Made by a program: the position numbers and the translations under genes. Positions 49,378 to 59,760 of a stretch of 64,000 nt of DNA are shown here, one piece after another. Within the stretch, counting starts at the first letter, position 1, and each line of letters begins with the position of its first letter. The notes under the pieces were generated by a model. The model made no database searches. It had not been told where the DNA came from and was given only the letters and a program-made list of their open reading frames with translations. This DNA comes from Shewanella oncorhynchi (GTDB lineage Bacteria > Pseudomonadota > Gammaproteobacteria > Enterobacterales > Shewanellaceae), in the NCBI RefSeq assembly GCF_012584455.1, contig NZ_JABAEB010000001.1, forward strand, positions 248,001-312,000, given 5' to 3'.

Positions 49378-49709
49378 CAGTCTTGCTTTTCTGACCAGAG
49401 CTTTTCAAGCTGGTAGAAATCACGGGTTTGATCTTGCATAACGTGCAGGATCACATCGCCCATGTCCACAAGAACCCATTCGCTGCTTTCGCGGCCTTCA
49501 ACACCTAAAGGTGGAATACCGGCTTTTTTCGCTTCAACCACAAGGTTTTCGGCGATAGCTTTAACGTGAGTCTTTGATGTACCTGAACATATGACCATGT
49601 AGTCAGTGATGTTAGATTGCTTGCTGACATCCAGAACAACAACGTCTCTGGCTTTCAAGTCGTCGATCTTGTCGACAACAAACTGTTTTAATTCCGCGCT
49701 CTGCACGCT
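49377..49709 (-). CDS. rsfS: Ribosomal silencing factor RsfS
   Basis: RsfS binds L14 on the 50S subunit and blocks joining in starvation. 110 residues from GTG 49709, where GAGG lies nine bases upstream. The earlier ATG at 49721 has no ribosome site. Family segments: [43 protein letters not shown] and the C-terminal [21 protein letters not shown]. It is translationally linked to rlmH. Confidence 0.95.
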   Translation of the reverse strand, partial: SVQSAELKQFVVDKIDDLKARDVVVLDVSKQSNITDYMVICSGTSKTHVKAIAENLVVEAKKAGIPPLGVEGRESSEWVLVDMGDVILHVMQDQTRDFYQLEKLWSEKQD

Positions 49710-49813
49710 GGCGTACCTCATTAATTTTAAATAGCGCGGTAGTATACCAGTGTTGCTGCTGGGAATACATTGTCATTGGCAGTTGAGTTGGCGATATCTG
49801 CTTACGGTTCGAG

Positions 49814-50464
49814 CTAAGGTAAGTAAAGTCGTTGATTTTTGATGTAATCTAGCGTGACTGGCATGAGTAAATCGGCGGGAATTTCGCCTTTTGCCAGTTG
49901 TTCACGAATGAGCGTCGAGGAAATATCCTGTGGTGTAATCGCTACAGGGAAAATCTGCCCACAGTTTTTATGGACACAGCTAGTACGACCTTCGTCTGTC
50001 CCTTGGGGCGCTTGACTGCGGGCCGTCAATATCTGCTGCATAGGATGTTCTGCATCGAGCTGCCAACCCGGGCGCTGGCAGACAACGAGATGGGCAAAGT
50101 CGAATAGGCGTTGCCACTCATACCAGCTTTTTAATTGGAGGAAAGAGTCCATCCCCATGATAAAAAACAGCTCGTCTTCCGGATGTAAGGCTTTCAGTTG
50201 CTCAAGCGTCACAACTGTGTAGGAAGGCGTGTCGCGTTTAGCTTCGATGTCGCACAGTGCAAATCCGTCGAGTTGCTGACAGACATCAGCTACCATTTTG
50301 AGGCGCTGTGTTGTGGTTAAGTTCGGCTGCTGTTTATGGGGCGGAATATGGTTCGGCATCAGCAGGATTTTATCCAAGGCTAATGCTTGCTTCACTTCAA
50401 TTGCGGGACGGATATGACCATAGTGTATCGGGTCGAAAGTGCCGCCTAAAATACCAATACGCAT
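49814..50464 (-). CDS. nadD: Nicotinate-nucleotide adenylyltransferase
   Basis: NadD adenylates nicotinate mononucleotide to deamido-NAD in NAD synthesis. 216 residues from ATG 50464 ([17 protein letters not shown]), which has AAAGG upstream. The longer reading from 50485 adds seven residues not present in homologues. Motifs: [11 protein letters not shown] (nucleotide-binding), the HIPPHK segment, and ISSTLIRE near the end. holA ends 25 bp upstream. Confidence 0.96.
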   Translation of the reverse strand: MRIGILGGTFDPIHYGHIRPAIEVKQALALDKILLMPNHIPPHKQQPNLTTTQRLKMVADVCQQLDGFALCDIEAKRDTPSYTVVTLEQLKALHPEDELFFIMGMDSFLQLKSWYEWQRLFDFAHLVVCQRPGWQLDAEHPMQQILTARSQAPQGTDEGRTSCVHKNCGQIFPVAITPQDISSTLIREQLAKGEIPADLLMPVTLDYIKNQRLYLP

Positions 50465-50488
50465 ATCAAGCCTTTGGTTAATCAATGA

Positions 50489-51520
50489 TTAGTCTATGGC
50501 TATATGCGCCAAGTGCCGATGGGCTCTAGGATCAAATAACAGACACAGGTGGCTCAGACCAGTCCAATCCTCTTTCCCCTGTTGCTTTAAGTTGAGCTCA
50601 AGTTTCGAGGCGAGGGCGAGCATATGTTCGAGTTGTTCAAGGCTGAGTCGTTGCAGTGCCGCTTGATACAGTGGTTTACGTTTATCCCAAATTCGATGTT
50701 TACCCCAGAGTGCACTTAGCGCAACGCCTTGGGCTTGCTCGCATTTCAAATTGAATAACAAACCGAGTTCTTTAAACAAGGCCCACAGCAGGATAGGTAA
50801 GGCAGTGCCTTCGCCATTGAGCTGGGCTAGCATGTGCTGCGCGCTATCCTGTTTATTATTCAGCAATGCATCCGTGAGTTGGAATACGGTGAAGCGCGAC
50901 TGATCTTCAAAATAGTGGCCCAGTTCGTCGGCACTGACGGGTTTTGTTGGGCTCAGGAGTTGCAGCAACTGCATGGCTTGATCGGCAGCTAGTAAATTCC
51001 CTTCATACAGAGAATGCAGCATAGCACGGGCATCAGGCTGCAGATTGAGCTTAAAGTGCTTGATGCGGCCATCGAGCCAGCGCATAAACTGCTCGCCCTC
51101 TGGCGTAGCGCAGGGCAGATACATGCCATGGGCATCTAAGGTCTTAAACCATTTACTGTTGGTTTGCTCTGTGGCGAGCTTTGGCCCTTCGATAATCAAC
51201 AGCATATCGGGATTGGGCGTCTGCAATAGGGCTTGCAGTGTGTTTGAGCCTTCGGCACCGGGCTTAGCTTGGGGAAGGGTTAGCTCAATCAAGCGTTTAC
51301 TGGAAAACAGGCTCATGGCCTGCCATTCCTGAGTCAGATCGTTCCAATTAAAGCCCGTCTCTTGAATGAGTTGGACTTTTTCATCGAATCCCTGACGCTT
51401 GGCGAATTGGCGGATCTGATCTTTGGTGGTTTCAATCAACCAAGGATCATCCCCAAAAATCAGATAACAAGGAAATAACTGGTTAAGGTGGCGGGAGAGT
51501 TGGTCTGGATAGACTCTCAT
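50489..51520 (-). CDS. holA: DNA polymerase III delta subunit HolA
   Basis: HolA opens the beta clamp as part of the clamp loader. 343 residues (E. coli 343). The start MRVYPDQLSRHLNQLFPCYLIFGDDPWLI matches the family N-terminal region. The internal LKQQGKEDWTGLSHLCLLF closes the AAA-like fold with its collar domain. It starts 17 bp after lptE and keeps the conserved lptE-holA-nadD order. Confidence 0.96.
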   Translation of the reverse strand: MRVYPDQLSRHLNQLFPCYLIFGDDPWLIETTKDQIRQFAKRQGFDEKVQLIQETGFNWNDLTQEWQAMSLFSSKRLIELTLPQAKPGAEGSNTLQALLQTPNPDMLLIIEGPKLATEQTNSKWFKTLDAHGMYLPCATPEGEQFMRWLDGRIKHFKLNLQPDARAMLHSLYEGNLLAADQAMQLLQLLSPTKPVSADELGHYFEDQSRFTVFQLTDALLNNKQDSAQHMLAQLNGEGTALPILLWALFKELGLLFNLKCEQAQGVALSALWGKHRIWDKRKPLYQAALQRLSLEQLEHMLALASKLELNLKQQGKEDWTGLSHLCLLFDPRAHRHLAHIAID

Positions 51521-51537
51521 TTAATGATAGCCCCGCA

Positions 51538-52032
51538 TTAATTCACCTCAGTACTGGCCATTGCTTGCAGAATACGATCGGCAGCTTGGATACGCATTTC
51601 CTTCGTCAGCAATTCCATTTCACGGCTCTTTGCCAATGCGGTACGTGGATCGTCTAAGTAGTCGCGGCGAATTTCAACCTTGAAAGGCTGCGCTTCTTTG
51701 CCCGGCAATGCCACAGCAAATTCGACTAAATAAATCAGCTCATACTCGGCGACGTTACCTGTGGGGTACAAAGATAAGGTCGAGCGTTCAAGGGAGTCGG
51801 TGATTAATCTTAATACTGGAACATTATCTGCGGCGTCGACAACTTGGATATTGTTCAAGCGCAGGCGTTCACGCACCAAACGAGTGAGTTCACTGTATTC
51901 ATCCACACTGCTCAAACTCAAATGATTGAGGGCATCAGGGATCTGATAACTGCGTTGAAGCTTAAAACCGCAACCAGCGCTGGTCATAATGACTAGTGCC
52001 ATGATTGCGAAGCATATGCGTTTGATTAGCAT
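51538..52032 (-). CDS. lptE: LPS-assembly lipoprotein LptE
   Basis: LptE plugs the LptD barrel and delivers lipopolysaccharide to the outer surface. 164 residues with a lipoprotein signal (FAIMALVIMTSAGC, lipobox SAGC, then GFKLQRSYQIPD). The mature domain shows the LptE pattern of short strands (LNHLSLSS, LRLITDSLERSTLSLYPTGN). It is followed by holA and lies 101 bp after leuS. The gap contains a 12-bp hairpin. Confidence 0.94.
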   Translation of the reverse strand: MLIKRICFAIMALVIMTSAGCGFKLQRSYQIPDALNHLSLSSVDEYSELTRLVRERLRLNNIQVVDAADNVPVLRLITDSLERSTLSLYPTGNVAEYELIYLVEFAVALPGKEAQPFKVEIRRDYLDDPRTALAKSREMELLTKEMRIQAADRILQAMASTEVN

Positions 52033-52072
52033 AGATTTCGCGGTTTCCTATTCGTGGTATACCCTGCTGACT

Positions 52073-52099
52073 TGAAGTTGCAGCTATGCTGCAACTTCA
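52073..52099. repeat. Perfect 12-bp hairpin between leuS and lptE
   Basis: TGAAGTTGCAGC, loop TAT, GCTGCAACTTCA. No T-run follows on the minus strand, so it is either an intercistronic RNA structure or a palindromic repeat element. Confidence 0.7.
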
Positions 52100-52132
52100 T
52101 TGGCTTTGAGTATAGCGAGTTATTAGCAGCCG

Positions 52133-54712
52133 TTAATTGGCCACTATGCTGAGCAGTTTGCCCGGCACATAGATCACTTTACGTACTGTCAGACCGTCTA
52201 GGTATTTGATCACGTGTTCATCACTCATGCCTAAGGCTTCTACTGATTCTTTATCAGCGTCGGCGGCTACTGTGATTTTTGCGCGAACTTTACCGTTAAC
52301 TTGCACAACGATGAGCTTGCTGTCTTCAACTAGCGCAGCTTCATCAACGATTGGCCATTGGCTGTCTTCGATGTTGCTTGCATTACCTAACTCGTTCCAC
52401 AGGTTAAAGCTCACATGCGGAATGATAGGGTACAGCAAACGTACGATGGCGGATAAGGCTTCGCCGATAATGGCGTTGTCTTGACCTGTCGTTTGTGGTG
52501 CTTTTTGCAGATGGTTCATCAGTTCCATCACGGCGGCAACCGCAGTGTTGAACATCTGACGGCGGCCGATATCGTCGGTCACTTTCGCGATAGTCTTGTG
52601 GACCTCACGGCGCAGCGCTTTTTGGTCGCTTGTTAACTTGCTGACATCTAAGGCTTCGCTATTGTCTTGGGTGATATGCTCGTTTGCAAGCTTCCACAGA
52701 CGTTTAATGAAGCGGTGTGCGCCTTCAACGCCAGACTCTTGCCATTCCAGAGTTAATTCTGGTGGTGAGGCGAACATCATAAATAGGCGAACGGTATCGG
52801 CGCCGTATTTTTCGACCATGACTTGAGGATCGATACCATTGTTTTTCGACTTAGACATCTTGCACATGCCGGTATAAACCAGCTCGTTGCCGTCTTTGTC
52901 GATAGCCTTAGTAATACGGCCCTTGTCGTCTTTTTCTGTAGTCGCTACATCTAAAGGCGAAACCCATACACGGGCGCCTTTTTCGTTGATGTAGTAGAAA
53001 GCATCGGCCAACACCATGCCTTGGGTCAGCAGTTGTTTGGCTGGCTCGTTAGAGTTAACCAGACCCGCATCCCGCAGCAACTTGTGGAAGAAGCGGAAAT
53101 ATAACAAATGCATACAAGCGTGTTCGATACCGCCAATGTATTGATCCACAGGTAGCCAGTAGTTGGCTTTAGCAGGATCTAACATTTCGTCTGCATGCGG
53201 GCTGCAATAACGGGCGTAATACCAAGACGATTCCATAAAGGTATCGAAGGTATCGGTTTCGCGCAGCGCATCTTGACCGTTGACTTGGGTTTTCGCCCAT
53301 TCTTTATCGGCCTTGATAGGGCTTTGAATCCCGTCCATCACGACATCTTCTGGCAGCAATACTGGCAGTTGATCTGCTGGCGTTGGGATCACAGTGCCGT
53401 CGGCTAAGGTCACCATAGGAATTGGCGCACCCCAGTAACGCTGACGTGAAACCCCCCAATCGCGTAGACGATAGTTGACTTGGCGCTTACCTTTACCTTC
53501 GGTGACTAACTTGTTAGCGATGGCATTAAAGCCCGCTTCAAAGTCTAAACTGTCGAACTCTCCCGAGTTAAACAGTACGCCTTTTTCGGTATATGCGGCT
53601 TCGCTGATATCAACGTCGCCATCAACTGGCTTGATCACAGCTTCAATCGCCAGGCCGTATTTTTTCGCAAATTCGAAGTCACGTTGATCGTGGCCTGGAA
53701 CTGACATCACAGCGCCTGTGCCATAGTTCATCAACACAAAGTTAGCTGCCCAAATCGGGACTTGCTTACCAGTGATAGGATGAATGGCGAAAAGCCCTGT
53801 AGCGACACCGCGTTTTTCCATTGTCGCGAGTTCGGCTTCTGATGTTGTGCTGTTTTTGCACTCATCGATAAAGGCGGCAAGCTCAGGATTCGTTTGCGCG
53901 GCGATTTCAGCTAATGGATGACCTGCGGCAATCGCCACATAGGTCACGCCCATTAAGGTATCTGGACGTGTGGTATAGATATCGAAGCTTTTATCGTGAC
54001 CTGCGACGCCGAAGGTCATTTCTACACCTTCGCTGCGACCAATCCAGTTGCGCTGCATGGTCTTAACCTGTTCAGGCCAGCCATCTAAGGTATCGATATC
54101 GTTTAATAATTCTTCTGCATAGGCAGTGATCTTAATAAACCACTGTGGAATTTCTTTTTGTTCCACAGGGGTATCACAGCGCCAGCAGCAACCGTCTTGA
54201 ACTTGCTCGTTCGCCAGTACGGTTTCATCGTTTGGACACCAGTTGACTGAAGCTGTCTTTTTATAGACTAGGCCCTTCTCGTACAACTTAGTGAAGAACC
54301 ATTGTTCCCAGCGATAATATTCAGGGGTACAAGTGGCGATTTCACGGCTCCAATCGTAACCAAAACCCAGCAATTTCAGCTGGTTCTTCATGTATTCTAT
54401 GTTTTCATAGGTCCATGGCGCAGGCGCAGTCTTGTTGTTAATCGCGGCATTTTCTGCGGGCAAACCAAAGGAGTCCCAACCAATAGGCTGGAGCACGTTT
54501 TTGCCTTGAAGACGTTGAAAGCGTGCAACTACGTCACCTATGGTATAGTTGCGTACGTGTCCCATGTGGAGTCTGCCAGAAGGGTACGGAAACATCGAAA
54601 GGCAATAAAACTTTTCTTTGTTTGCGTCTTCAGTGACTTCGAAGGTTTTGTTGTCATGCCAGTGCTTTTGCACTAAGGCTTCAATTTCTGAGGGATTATA
54701 TTGCTCTTGCAT
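52133..54712 (-). CDS. leuS: Leucyl-tRNA synthetase
   Basis: Class I aminoacyl-tRNA synthetase of 859 residues (E. coli 860) from ATG 54712 ([18 protein letters not shown]). A longer start at 54757 adds 15 residues absent in homologues. Motifs: HMGHVRNY (HIGH, near 42), the editing CP1 domain at about 220-420, [14 protein letters not shown] and MSKSKNNGI (KMSKS). AGAG lies near the start. It is divergent from the DUF1451 gene. Confidence 0.98.
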   Translation of the reverse strand: MQEQYNPSEIEALVQKHWHDNKTFEVTEDANKEKFYCLSMFPYPSGRLHMGHVRNYTIGDVVARFQRLQGKNVLQPIGWDSFGLPAENAAINNKTAPAPWTYENIEYMKNQLKLLGFGYDWSREIATCTPEYYRWEQWFFTKLYEKGLVYKKTASVNWCPNDETVLANEQVQDGCCWRCDTPVEQKEIPQWFIKITAYAEELLNDIDTLDGWPEQVKTMQRNWIGRSEGVEMTFGVAGHDKSFDIYTTRPDTLMGVTYVAIAAGHPLAEIAAQTNPELAAFIDECKNSTTSEAELATMEKRGVATGLFAIHPITGKQVPIWAANFVLMNYGTGAVMSVPGHDQRDFEFAKKYGLAIEAVIKPVDGDVDISEAAYTEKGVLFNSGEFDSLDFEAGFNAIANKLVTEGKGKRQVNYRLRDWGVSRQRYWGAPIPMVTLADGTVIPTPADQLPVLLPEDVVMDGIQSPIKADKEWAKTQVNGQDALRETDTFDTFMESSWYYARYCSPHADEMLDPAKANYWLPVDQYIGGIEHACMHLLYFRFFHKLLRDAGLVNSNEPAKQLLTQGMVLADAFYYINEKGARVWVSPLDVATTEKDDKGRITKAIDKDGNELVYTGMCKMSKSKNNGIDPQVMVEKYGADTVRLFMMFASPPELTLEWQESGVEGAHRFIKRLWKLANEHITQDNSEALDVSKLTSDQKALRREVHKTIAKVTDDIGRRQMFNTAVAAVMELMNHLQKAPQTTGQDNAIIGEALSAIVRLLYPIIPHVSFNLWNELGNASNIEDSQWPIVDEAALVEDSKLIVVQVNGKVRAKITVAADADKESVEALGMSDEHVIKYLDGLTVRKVIYVPGKLLSIVAN

Positions 54713-54833
54713 CACTCTATTTCCGGCAGTGCCGCCTATTATTGGATCTAACGCCATATCAGCGCGAGTAAGATCTGCATAGAATAAACTAGAAGCGATG
54801 CATTAAAAAGGTTCGTATGAAGGAGTATTGGTT

Positions 54834-55334
54834 ATGAATGATAGAAGTAACGCGTTACTAGGACTGTATCAAGCCTTAATTACCGAAGTGAAATCTCAAT
54901 TTGCAGAAGATAACACTATGACTGTAAAGAACTTATTCAATTCTGTCACTCAAGGTAAGGAGTATTTACGTCTTAAAGAACAGGCAGGGGAAGATGAACT
55001 CGCTTTAGTCGAACAATTCTTAAAGCGTGATATTACGAGTTTTCTCCGTGAGCAGAACGCGGATAGTTTGAGTCATAGCCCAACCGTGATTACTTTAGAG
55101 AATACGCTTTGGCATTGGCTCAGTGAAATCACCGACCGCAGCCAAGTAGAATGGCATGAGTTAACGCAAGATTTTAAGCACCAGGGCTACTACAAGAGTG
55201 GTGACATAGTGAATCAGGGCATCATGGTGTGCACTAACTGTGGCAATGAAATGAGTATTGAATTTCCAAGTCCCATCCCAGATTGTCCTGAATGTGACCA
55301 TGAAGAATTTACCCGCGAGCCGCTAACGCCTTAA
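54834..55334 (+). CDS. ybeL: DUF1451 zinc-ribbon protein (YbeL-like)
   Basis: 166-residue protein of the DUF1451 (YbeL) family. ATG 54834 has AAGGAG eight bases upstream (TTG 54828 would be too close). The N-terminal part is helical. The C-terminal zinc ribbon reads CTNCGNEMSIEFPSPIPDCPEC. Its function is unknown. It is divergent from leuS, as YbeL is in E. coli. A terminator follows. Confidence 0.9.
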   Translation: MNDRSNALLGLYQALITEVKSQFAEDNTMTVKNLFNSVTQGKEYLRLKEQAGEDELALVEQFLKRDITSFLREQNADSLSHSPTVITLENTLWHWLSEITDRSQVEWHELTQDFKHQGYYKSGDIVNQGIMVCTNCGNEMSIEFPSPIPDCPECDHEEFTREPLTP

Positions 55335-55358
55335 TCAAGGTGATGAGGTTATGCAGCT

Positions 55359-55388
55359 AAAACGACGCCTCAGCGTCGTTTTTTTTTT
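55359..55388 (+). terminator. Terminator after the DUF1451 gene
   Basis: AAACGACGC / GCGTCGTTT with loop CTCA, followed by seven T. Confidence 0.93.
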
Positions 55389-55439
55389 GAGTTCTATTAG
55401 ACCTAAATGGCTCATATCTGCATTAATTAGGCTGTTGTA

Positions 55440-56099
55440 TCAATTGTTGGTACGAGAGTAGTTGAGGATTTGACCGCCAAAGGGCGCCAATAAGAATTCA
55501 GTGTGAATGGGTTTATGTTGTGTATGTTCGTAACCTAAGGTCACCATACGTTTACTGAATTTTGCATGATTACCACGGCCTGGATCGACTAAGACTACAT
55601 CACAAATTGGTTTAGCATGCTGCTCAATAAATTGTGATAAGAGATCGGCATGTTCTTGTTCGTACAAGAGATCGCTGCCGATAATGAGATCAAATAAACC
55701 TAAATTAGTTTGTGCATCTGCCCACCCAGTTCGAACAAACGGGATCGCCCGACCATGATTTAAATCGACATTCTGCTTAAGGAAATTCTCCGACTCGGGG
55801 TGATAGTCGGTTGCTGTGATGTCGGCATGTCTGTGGTTCAGCACTAGACTTGCCAGCCCTATACCGCAGCCAACTTCAAGAATGCGTTTATTATCAATTT
55901 GATAATCGGCCATATGATGGGATAGCACTTGGCTAGACGGCCAAACTATGCCAAATAATGGCCAAGTTGCGGAGGAAATACCGAGCTTTTCAGCTTCGCC
56001 ATCTAGGTCTTCAAATTCTTGGTTATTTCTTAGGGTTCTGACATGAATGTCGAGATCCCCAAATTCGTGGGTTTGGTAGCGCACGCGAAGCTGTGCCAT
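55440..56099 (-). CDS. Class I SAM-dependent methyltransferase (METTL21-like)
   Basis: 219-residue methyltransferase. ATG 56099 (MAQLRVRYQTHEFG) is chosen because AAGG lies seven bases upstream. An earlier reading from 56150 adds 17 residues with no support. The SAM-binding motif is ILEVGCGIGLASLVLNHR (glycine-rich motif I), motif II is TATDYHP, and LIIGSDLLYEQEH is motif IV, with the D-x-x-Y pattern of lysine methyltransferases in the METTL21 group. The target is not known. A nearby pilin gene is on the same strand. Confidence 0.8.
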   Translation of the reverse strand: MAQLRVRYQTHEFGDLDIHVRTLRNNQEFEDLDGEAEKLGISSATWPLFGIVWPSSQVLSHHMADYQIDNKRILEVGCGIGLASLVLNHRHADITATDYHPESENFLKQNVDLNHGRAIPFVRTGWADAQTNLGLFDLIIGSDLLYEQEHADLLSQFIEQHAKPICDVVLVDPGRGNHAKFSKRMVTLGYEHTQHKPIHTEFLLAPFGGQILNYSRTNN

Positions 56100-56287
56100 A
56101 GAGTTGCCTTGACTGTGTACCTTGGTTAAGGAACGAGGTAATGGTACCAATCATATTGGCTATGCAGACACAGTTACTGTGATTGGTATAAGGCCACGTC
56201 TAATCGTTCACCTTAACGTGGAACGCGCAATCAGCCTAATGTATTCGCAGACAATTGCGGGATAACACAGGTTAACTGAGTGTCAGC

Positions 56288-56791
56288 CTAACAACCTTGG
56301 GTGTTGATATCATATTGTGGCGGAGTGTTGGCATCGCTGGCTTGGGTGTAGCGGAAATAGCATTGGTCATCATTCACTAAGGAATTGTTGTTAAGATCGT
56401 AGCCTATATAAGTGATATCAATGCCTTGATATTGGATGATAAATTTATTATCTGAGGTGATCCATTTTTCCACATCAGTATTATCGAGGTAACCCCATTT
56501 TAATCGTGTATCTGGAGTGCCATCACCATTGAGGTCGATATCAATAATATCATCGCGCCCAGCTACCGCTTGGCTCAGTAGGCTAGGCATTTGGGTTTTT
56601 GAGTAAGCTAGCATATTGGCTGTTTTAACGCTGGCCTGTACTTGGCTTAAGGTTTGTATCCGCGCTTCTTTACTTAAACCGATAAATCTAGGCGCGGCGA
56701 TCACAGCCAAGATCCCAAGCACAATAATCACCACGACAAGTTCAATTAAGGTAAAACCTGCCACATCTTGTTTATTGACTTGGTAATGCAT
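56288..56791 (-). CDS. Prepilin-type protein (MSHA/type IV pilin-like), solitary
   Basis: 167 residues. The prepilin peptidase site is at G-FTLIELVVVII, and the hydrophobic helix LGILAVIAAPRFI follows. The C-terminal globular part contains a Ca-loop-like DLNGDGTPD and a Cys pair (DDQCYF, TQGC). It resembles MSHA-type minor pilins of Shewanella and Vibrio. No other pilus gene is near. The start is 10 bp after the lnt stop, so it is read with the lnt operon. The role could be surface attachment or an orphan pseudopilin. Confidence 0.85.
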   Translation of the reverse strand: MHYQVNKQDVAGFTLIELVVVIIVLGILAVIAAPRFIGLSKEARIQTLSQVQASVKTANMLAYSKTQMPSLLSQAVAGRDDIIDIDLNGDGTPDTRLKWGYLDNTDVEKWITSDNKFIIQYQGIDITYIGYDLNNNSLVNDDQCYFRYTQASDANTPPQYDINTQGC

Positions 56792-56801
56792 GGCCTAAAT
56801 C

Positions 56802-58376
56802 CTATTGCGCTTTAAAACGTCGGGCAAGACCGAGTAGAACGATTAAACCACAGAGTATCAGTAGGGGCATTTGGCCTAATTTTGCAAACCAAGTTTGTCC
56901 TGTGACTAATGGAATGGTTGCACTTAGCACACCTATTTCAAACTGTGGCAATGACGCTGTGATATTGCCATGCTCATCGACTATGGCTGTCACGCCATTG
57001 TTGGTTGCGCGTAATAGAGGTCGACCCAATTCAACCGCGCGCATTTGAGCGATCTCCATATGCTGTAATGGCCCATTTGAGCTACCAAACCATGCATCGT
57101 TAGAGACAGTTAATAGTATATCTGTCCCTTGATTAACGTTGTCGCGCAACTGTTCGGGAAAGGCTATTTCATAACAAATTGCTGGCGCGATTTTATGGCC
57201 TAGTGCGCTGAGATTAGGCTGTTGATATTCGCCTCGCGTAAAGGACGACATGGGCAAATTAAAGAAAGGTGCTATCGGGCGCAGCAGCGCTTCAAAGGGG
57301 ACAAACTCGCCAATTGGCAACAGATGGTGTTTCTTAAATTGATTGCTACCATCGCCCTCATAGTCTGGGCCTGCTTGTTGTTTCTGATTATGATTACCAA
57401 GCACAATCAATGAATTATAGAACTCATTGTTTTGATGGCTAATAATGCCTGTGATAATTGAGGTATGGTTTAGATTGGCGACTTTATTGGCGTTATCTAA
57501 AAAGTCCTGCACCATAGATTCTGGCGCTGGAATTGCTGCTTCTGGCCAAATAATGATATCGGCATCCAGATGTTCGCGGGATAAATCCATGTATTTTAAC
57601 AGCGTCGGCCACAGGGCATCGGGTTCCCACTTCATGCTTTGGGGAATATTGCCTTGCACCAGCGCCACTTTAACATTTTCACCCGTAGGATGAATGTCCC
57701 AAAGTTTAGGCGCAGCCCACACGGCCAGAAGACTGAGCGGCAGTAAAAGCAGTAAGCTCTTATAACGCTTAGTAAAACAAAGCGCTAATGCACCAGCGAG
57801 CATGGCCAATACAAAACTTATTCCCAGTGTGCCTATGATACTGGCAAGGGGTTTTAGCGGCCCTTGAGTTTGTGAGTAACCCGCCCATAACCAAGGAAAG
57901 CCTGTCATTACCCAGCCACGAGCCCATTCGGTCAAGGTCCATAACGCGGGGAATAGGGCGAGATTACGCCAAAGACCAAATCGAGTTTCACCATCATGGC
58001 TCAGCGTTTTAGTTAACCAAACCAGCGCCAAACCAGTTAGCGCGGGATACAAGGCTAAATACAAGGCTAACAAGGCCATTAACCCAACGGAGGCAATGAG
58101 CGGCATACCACCAAAGGTATCCATGCTCACGTGAACCCAGCTGATCCCTACGGCAAAACAGCCAAATCCAAAGCTTAACCAATAGTAAAAGCTTGCCTTA
58201 GCGCTCAGCGTTCGGCTGTGCCAGAGGGCAATCGCCATGGCAAACGGATAGATTATCCAAATGGAATAAGGCGCAAATGAAAGCGCCGTACTGGCGCCAA
58301 GGGCAAATGCCAGTACGAGTCTCACAGCACTAGGTTGGGACTGTTGTTGGGCAAAAGCCCGGATTTTTTTTAGCAC
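56802..58376 (-). CDS. lnt: Apolipoprotein N-acyltransferase
   Basis: Lnt adds the third acyl chain to lipoproteins at the inner membrane. 524 residues. An N-terminal membrane domain (about 15-220, several helices) is followed by a nitrilase domain with the catalytic triad: IIWPEAAIPAPE (Glu), LLPIGEFVPFE region (Lys) and ICYEIAFPE (Cys). The start is GTG 58376, 6 bp after the corC stop, with no strong ribosome site of its own, so it may depend on coupling to corC. Confidence 0.95.
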   Translation of the reverse strand: MLKKIRAFAQQQSQPSAVRLVLAFALGASTALSFAPYSIWIIYPFAMAIALWHSRTLSAKASFYYWLSFGFGCFAVGISWVHVSMDTFGGMPLIASVGLMALLALYLALYPALTGLALVWLTKTLSHDGETRFGLWRNLALFPALWTLTEWARGWVMTGFPWLWAGYSQTQGPLKPLASIIGTLGISFVLAMLAGALALCFTKRYKSLLLLLPLSLLAVWAAPKLWDIHPTGENVKVALVQGNIPQSMKWEPDALWPTLLKYMDLSREHLDADIIIWPEAAIPAPESMVQDFLDNANKVANLNHTSIITGIISHQNNEFYNSLIVLGNHNQKQQAGPDYEGDGSNQFKKHHLLPIGEFVPFEALLRPIAPFFNLPMSSFTRGEYQQPNLSALGHKIAPAICYEIAFPEQLRDNVNQGTDILLTVSNDAWFGSSNGPLQHMEIAQMRAVELGRPLLRATNNGVTAIVDEHGNITASLPQFEIGVLSATIPLVTGQTWFAKLGQMPLLILCGLIVLLGLARRFKAQ

Positions 58377-58382
58377 GAGTGA

Positions 58383-59258
58383 TTATTCTACGTCTTCGCC
58401 AGTATTAGGATCGGGGAGTTTAACTCTGAGTTGGATTAAACGCCTAGTGTCAGCATTGATGACTTTAAATTCTATGCCTTCAATGATGATGCTCTCGTTA
58501 CGTTCTGGCAGATGGCCAAAGGCGTGTGAGACTAAGCCGCCGACGGTATCAAACTCTTCATCGCTGAATTCAGTGTTGAATTCTTCGTTGAAATCTTCGA
58601 TTGGCGTCAAGGCTTTAACCATATAAACCGTGTTACCAACTTTGCGGATCTCGGTTTCTTCAGTGCTATCGTGGTCGAATTCGTCTTCAATTTCGCCGAC
58701 AATTTCTTCAAGAATATCTTCGATAGTCACAAGTCCCGATACACCGCCGTACTCGTCAACCACAATCGCCATATGGTAGCGTTGAGAGCGGAATTCTTTT
58801 AGCAGAACATCGACGCGTTTGCTTTCGGGCACAACCACGGCGGGACGGATCACGCGATCCAGTGAGAAGGGCTCATCACTGTTGGAGAAACCGTAAGGGA
58901 TCAAATCTTTGGCAAGCAATATGCCTTCGATATGGTCTTTATCTTCGTTAACAACGGGGAAGCGCGAGTGACCTGAACCAATCACAGTCGCAAGTAACTC
59001 TTCGACCGAGTTGTCTATCTGGAGGGCGACAATTTGAGCTCTTGGGATCATGATATCCCGCACACGCATATCAGAAACGTCTAATACACCTTTTATCATC
59101 TCGCGGGTATCTTGGGTGATCAAATCGCGCTGCTCGGCACCATCAATCACATCGACTAGATCTTCGCGATTTTGAGGTTCGCCCTGAAATAGCTGACTTA
59201 CTCTATCAAACCAACCTTTCTTGTGGGCGTTCGTACTAGGGGGGATATCGTCACTCAT
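58383..59258 (-). CDS. corC: Magnesium/cobalt efflux-associated CBS protein CorC (YbeX)
   Basis: Cytosolic CBS-domain protein that modulates magnesium and cobalt transport. 291 residues. Two CBS repeats (about 65-190, VRDIMIPRAQIVAL first, VVPESKRVDVLLKEFRS second) are followed by the CorC/HlyC domain (about 205-285, GNTVYMVKALTPIEDFNEEF and DTVGGLVSHAFGHLP). It has no transmembrane segment of its own. It is placed between ybeY and lnt as in E. coli. Confidence 0.95.
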   Translation of the reverse strand: MSDDIPPSTNAHKKGWFDRVSQLFQGEPQNREDLVDVIDGAEQRDLITQDTREMIKGVLDVSDMRVRDIMIPRAQIVALQIDNSVEELLATVIGSGHSRFPVVNEDKDHIEGILLAKDLIPYGFSNSDEPFSLDRVIRPAVVVPESKRVDVLLKEFRSQRYHMAIVVDEYGGVSGLVTIEDILEEIVGEIEDEFDHDSTEETEIRKVGNTVYMVKALTPIEDFNEEFNTEFSDEEFDTVGGLVSHAFGHLPERNESIIIEGIEFKVINADTRRLIQLRVKLPDPNTGEDVE

Positions 59259-59298
59259 AGTTTTCTCATTAGCTTTTGATAGGGATTATCTTAGCTAA

Positions 59299-59760
59299 TT
59301 ATTGTTCCTTATATGGGTCAGTAAAACCTAAGCTTTCAATGAGTTGAGTCTCTAACGACTCCATCTCTTCGGCTTCTTCATCGTCGATGTGATCATACCC
59401 TAGCAGATGCAAGCAACCATGTACAACCATGTGTGCCCAGTGCGCTTCTAGTGGTTTTTGTTGTTCACGGGCTTCATTTTCAACGACTGCCGCACAAATG
59501 ACAAGATCTCCGAGTAAAGGAAGTTCAATTTCTGGTGGTGCTTCAAAGGGAAATGACAGTACATTGGTCGGTTTGTCTTTACCGCGATAGGTATTGTTGA
59601 GCATTTGGCTCTCGCGGCTATCGACGATACGTATGGTTAATTCAGCTTCATCCATGCTATTGCCAATTGCGGTAGTGGCCCAAAGGGCGAATTGTTCGTC
59701 CGTTGGTAGCCACTCACTGGTGCTGGCATGTTGAATATCTAAGGCTAACTCAAGACTCAT
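59299..59760 (-). CDS. ybeY: Endoribonuclease YbeY
   Basis: Zinc-dependent endoribonuclease for 16S rRNA maturation and ribosome quality control. 153 residues. Motifs: [18 protein letters not shown] (substrate loop) and the zinc signature [13 protein letters not shown] (HxxxHxxxxxH). The ATG overlaps the phoH stop by 11 bases, so the two are co-translated. Confidence 0.97.
   Translation of the reverse strand: MSLELALDIQHASTSEWLPTDEQFALWATTAIGNSMDEAELTIRIVDSRESQMLNNTYRGKDKPTNVLSFPFEAPPEIELPLLGDLVICAAVVENEAREQQKPLEAHWAHMVVHGCLHLLGYDHIDDEEAEEMESLETQLIESLGFTDPYKEQ

Noticed and set aside
54302..54676. 124-residue plus-strand ORF inside leuS
   Set aside because: Shadow of leuS. No promoter or ribosome site, and the composition follows the sense gene.
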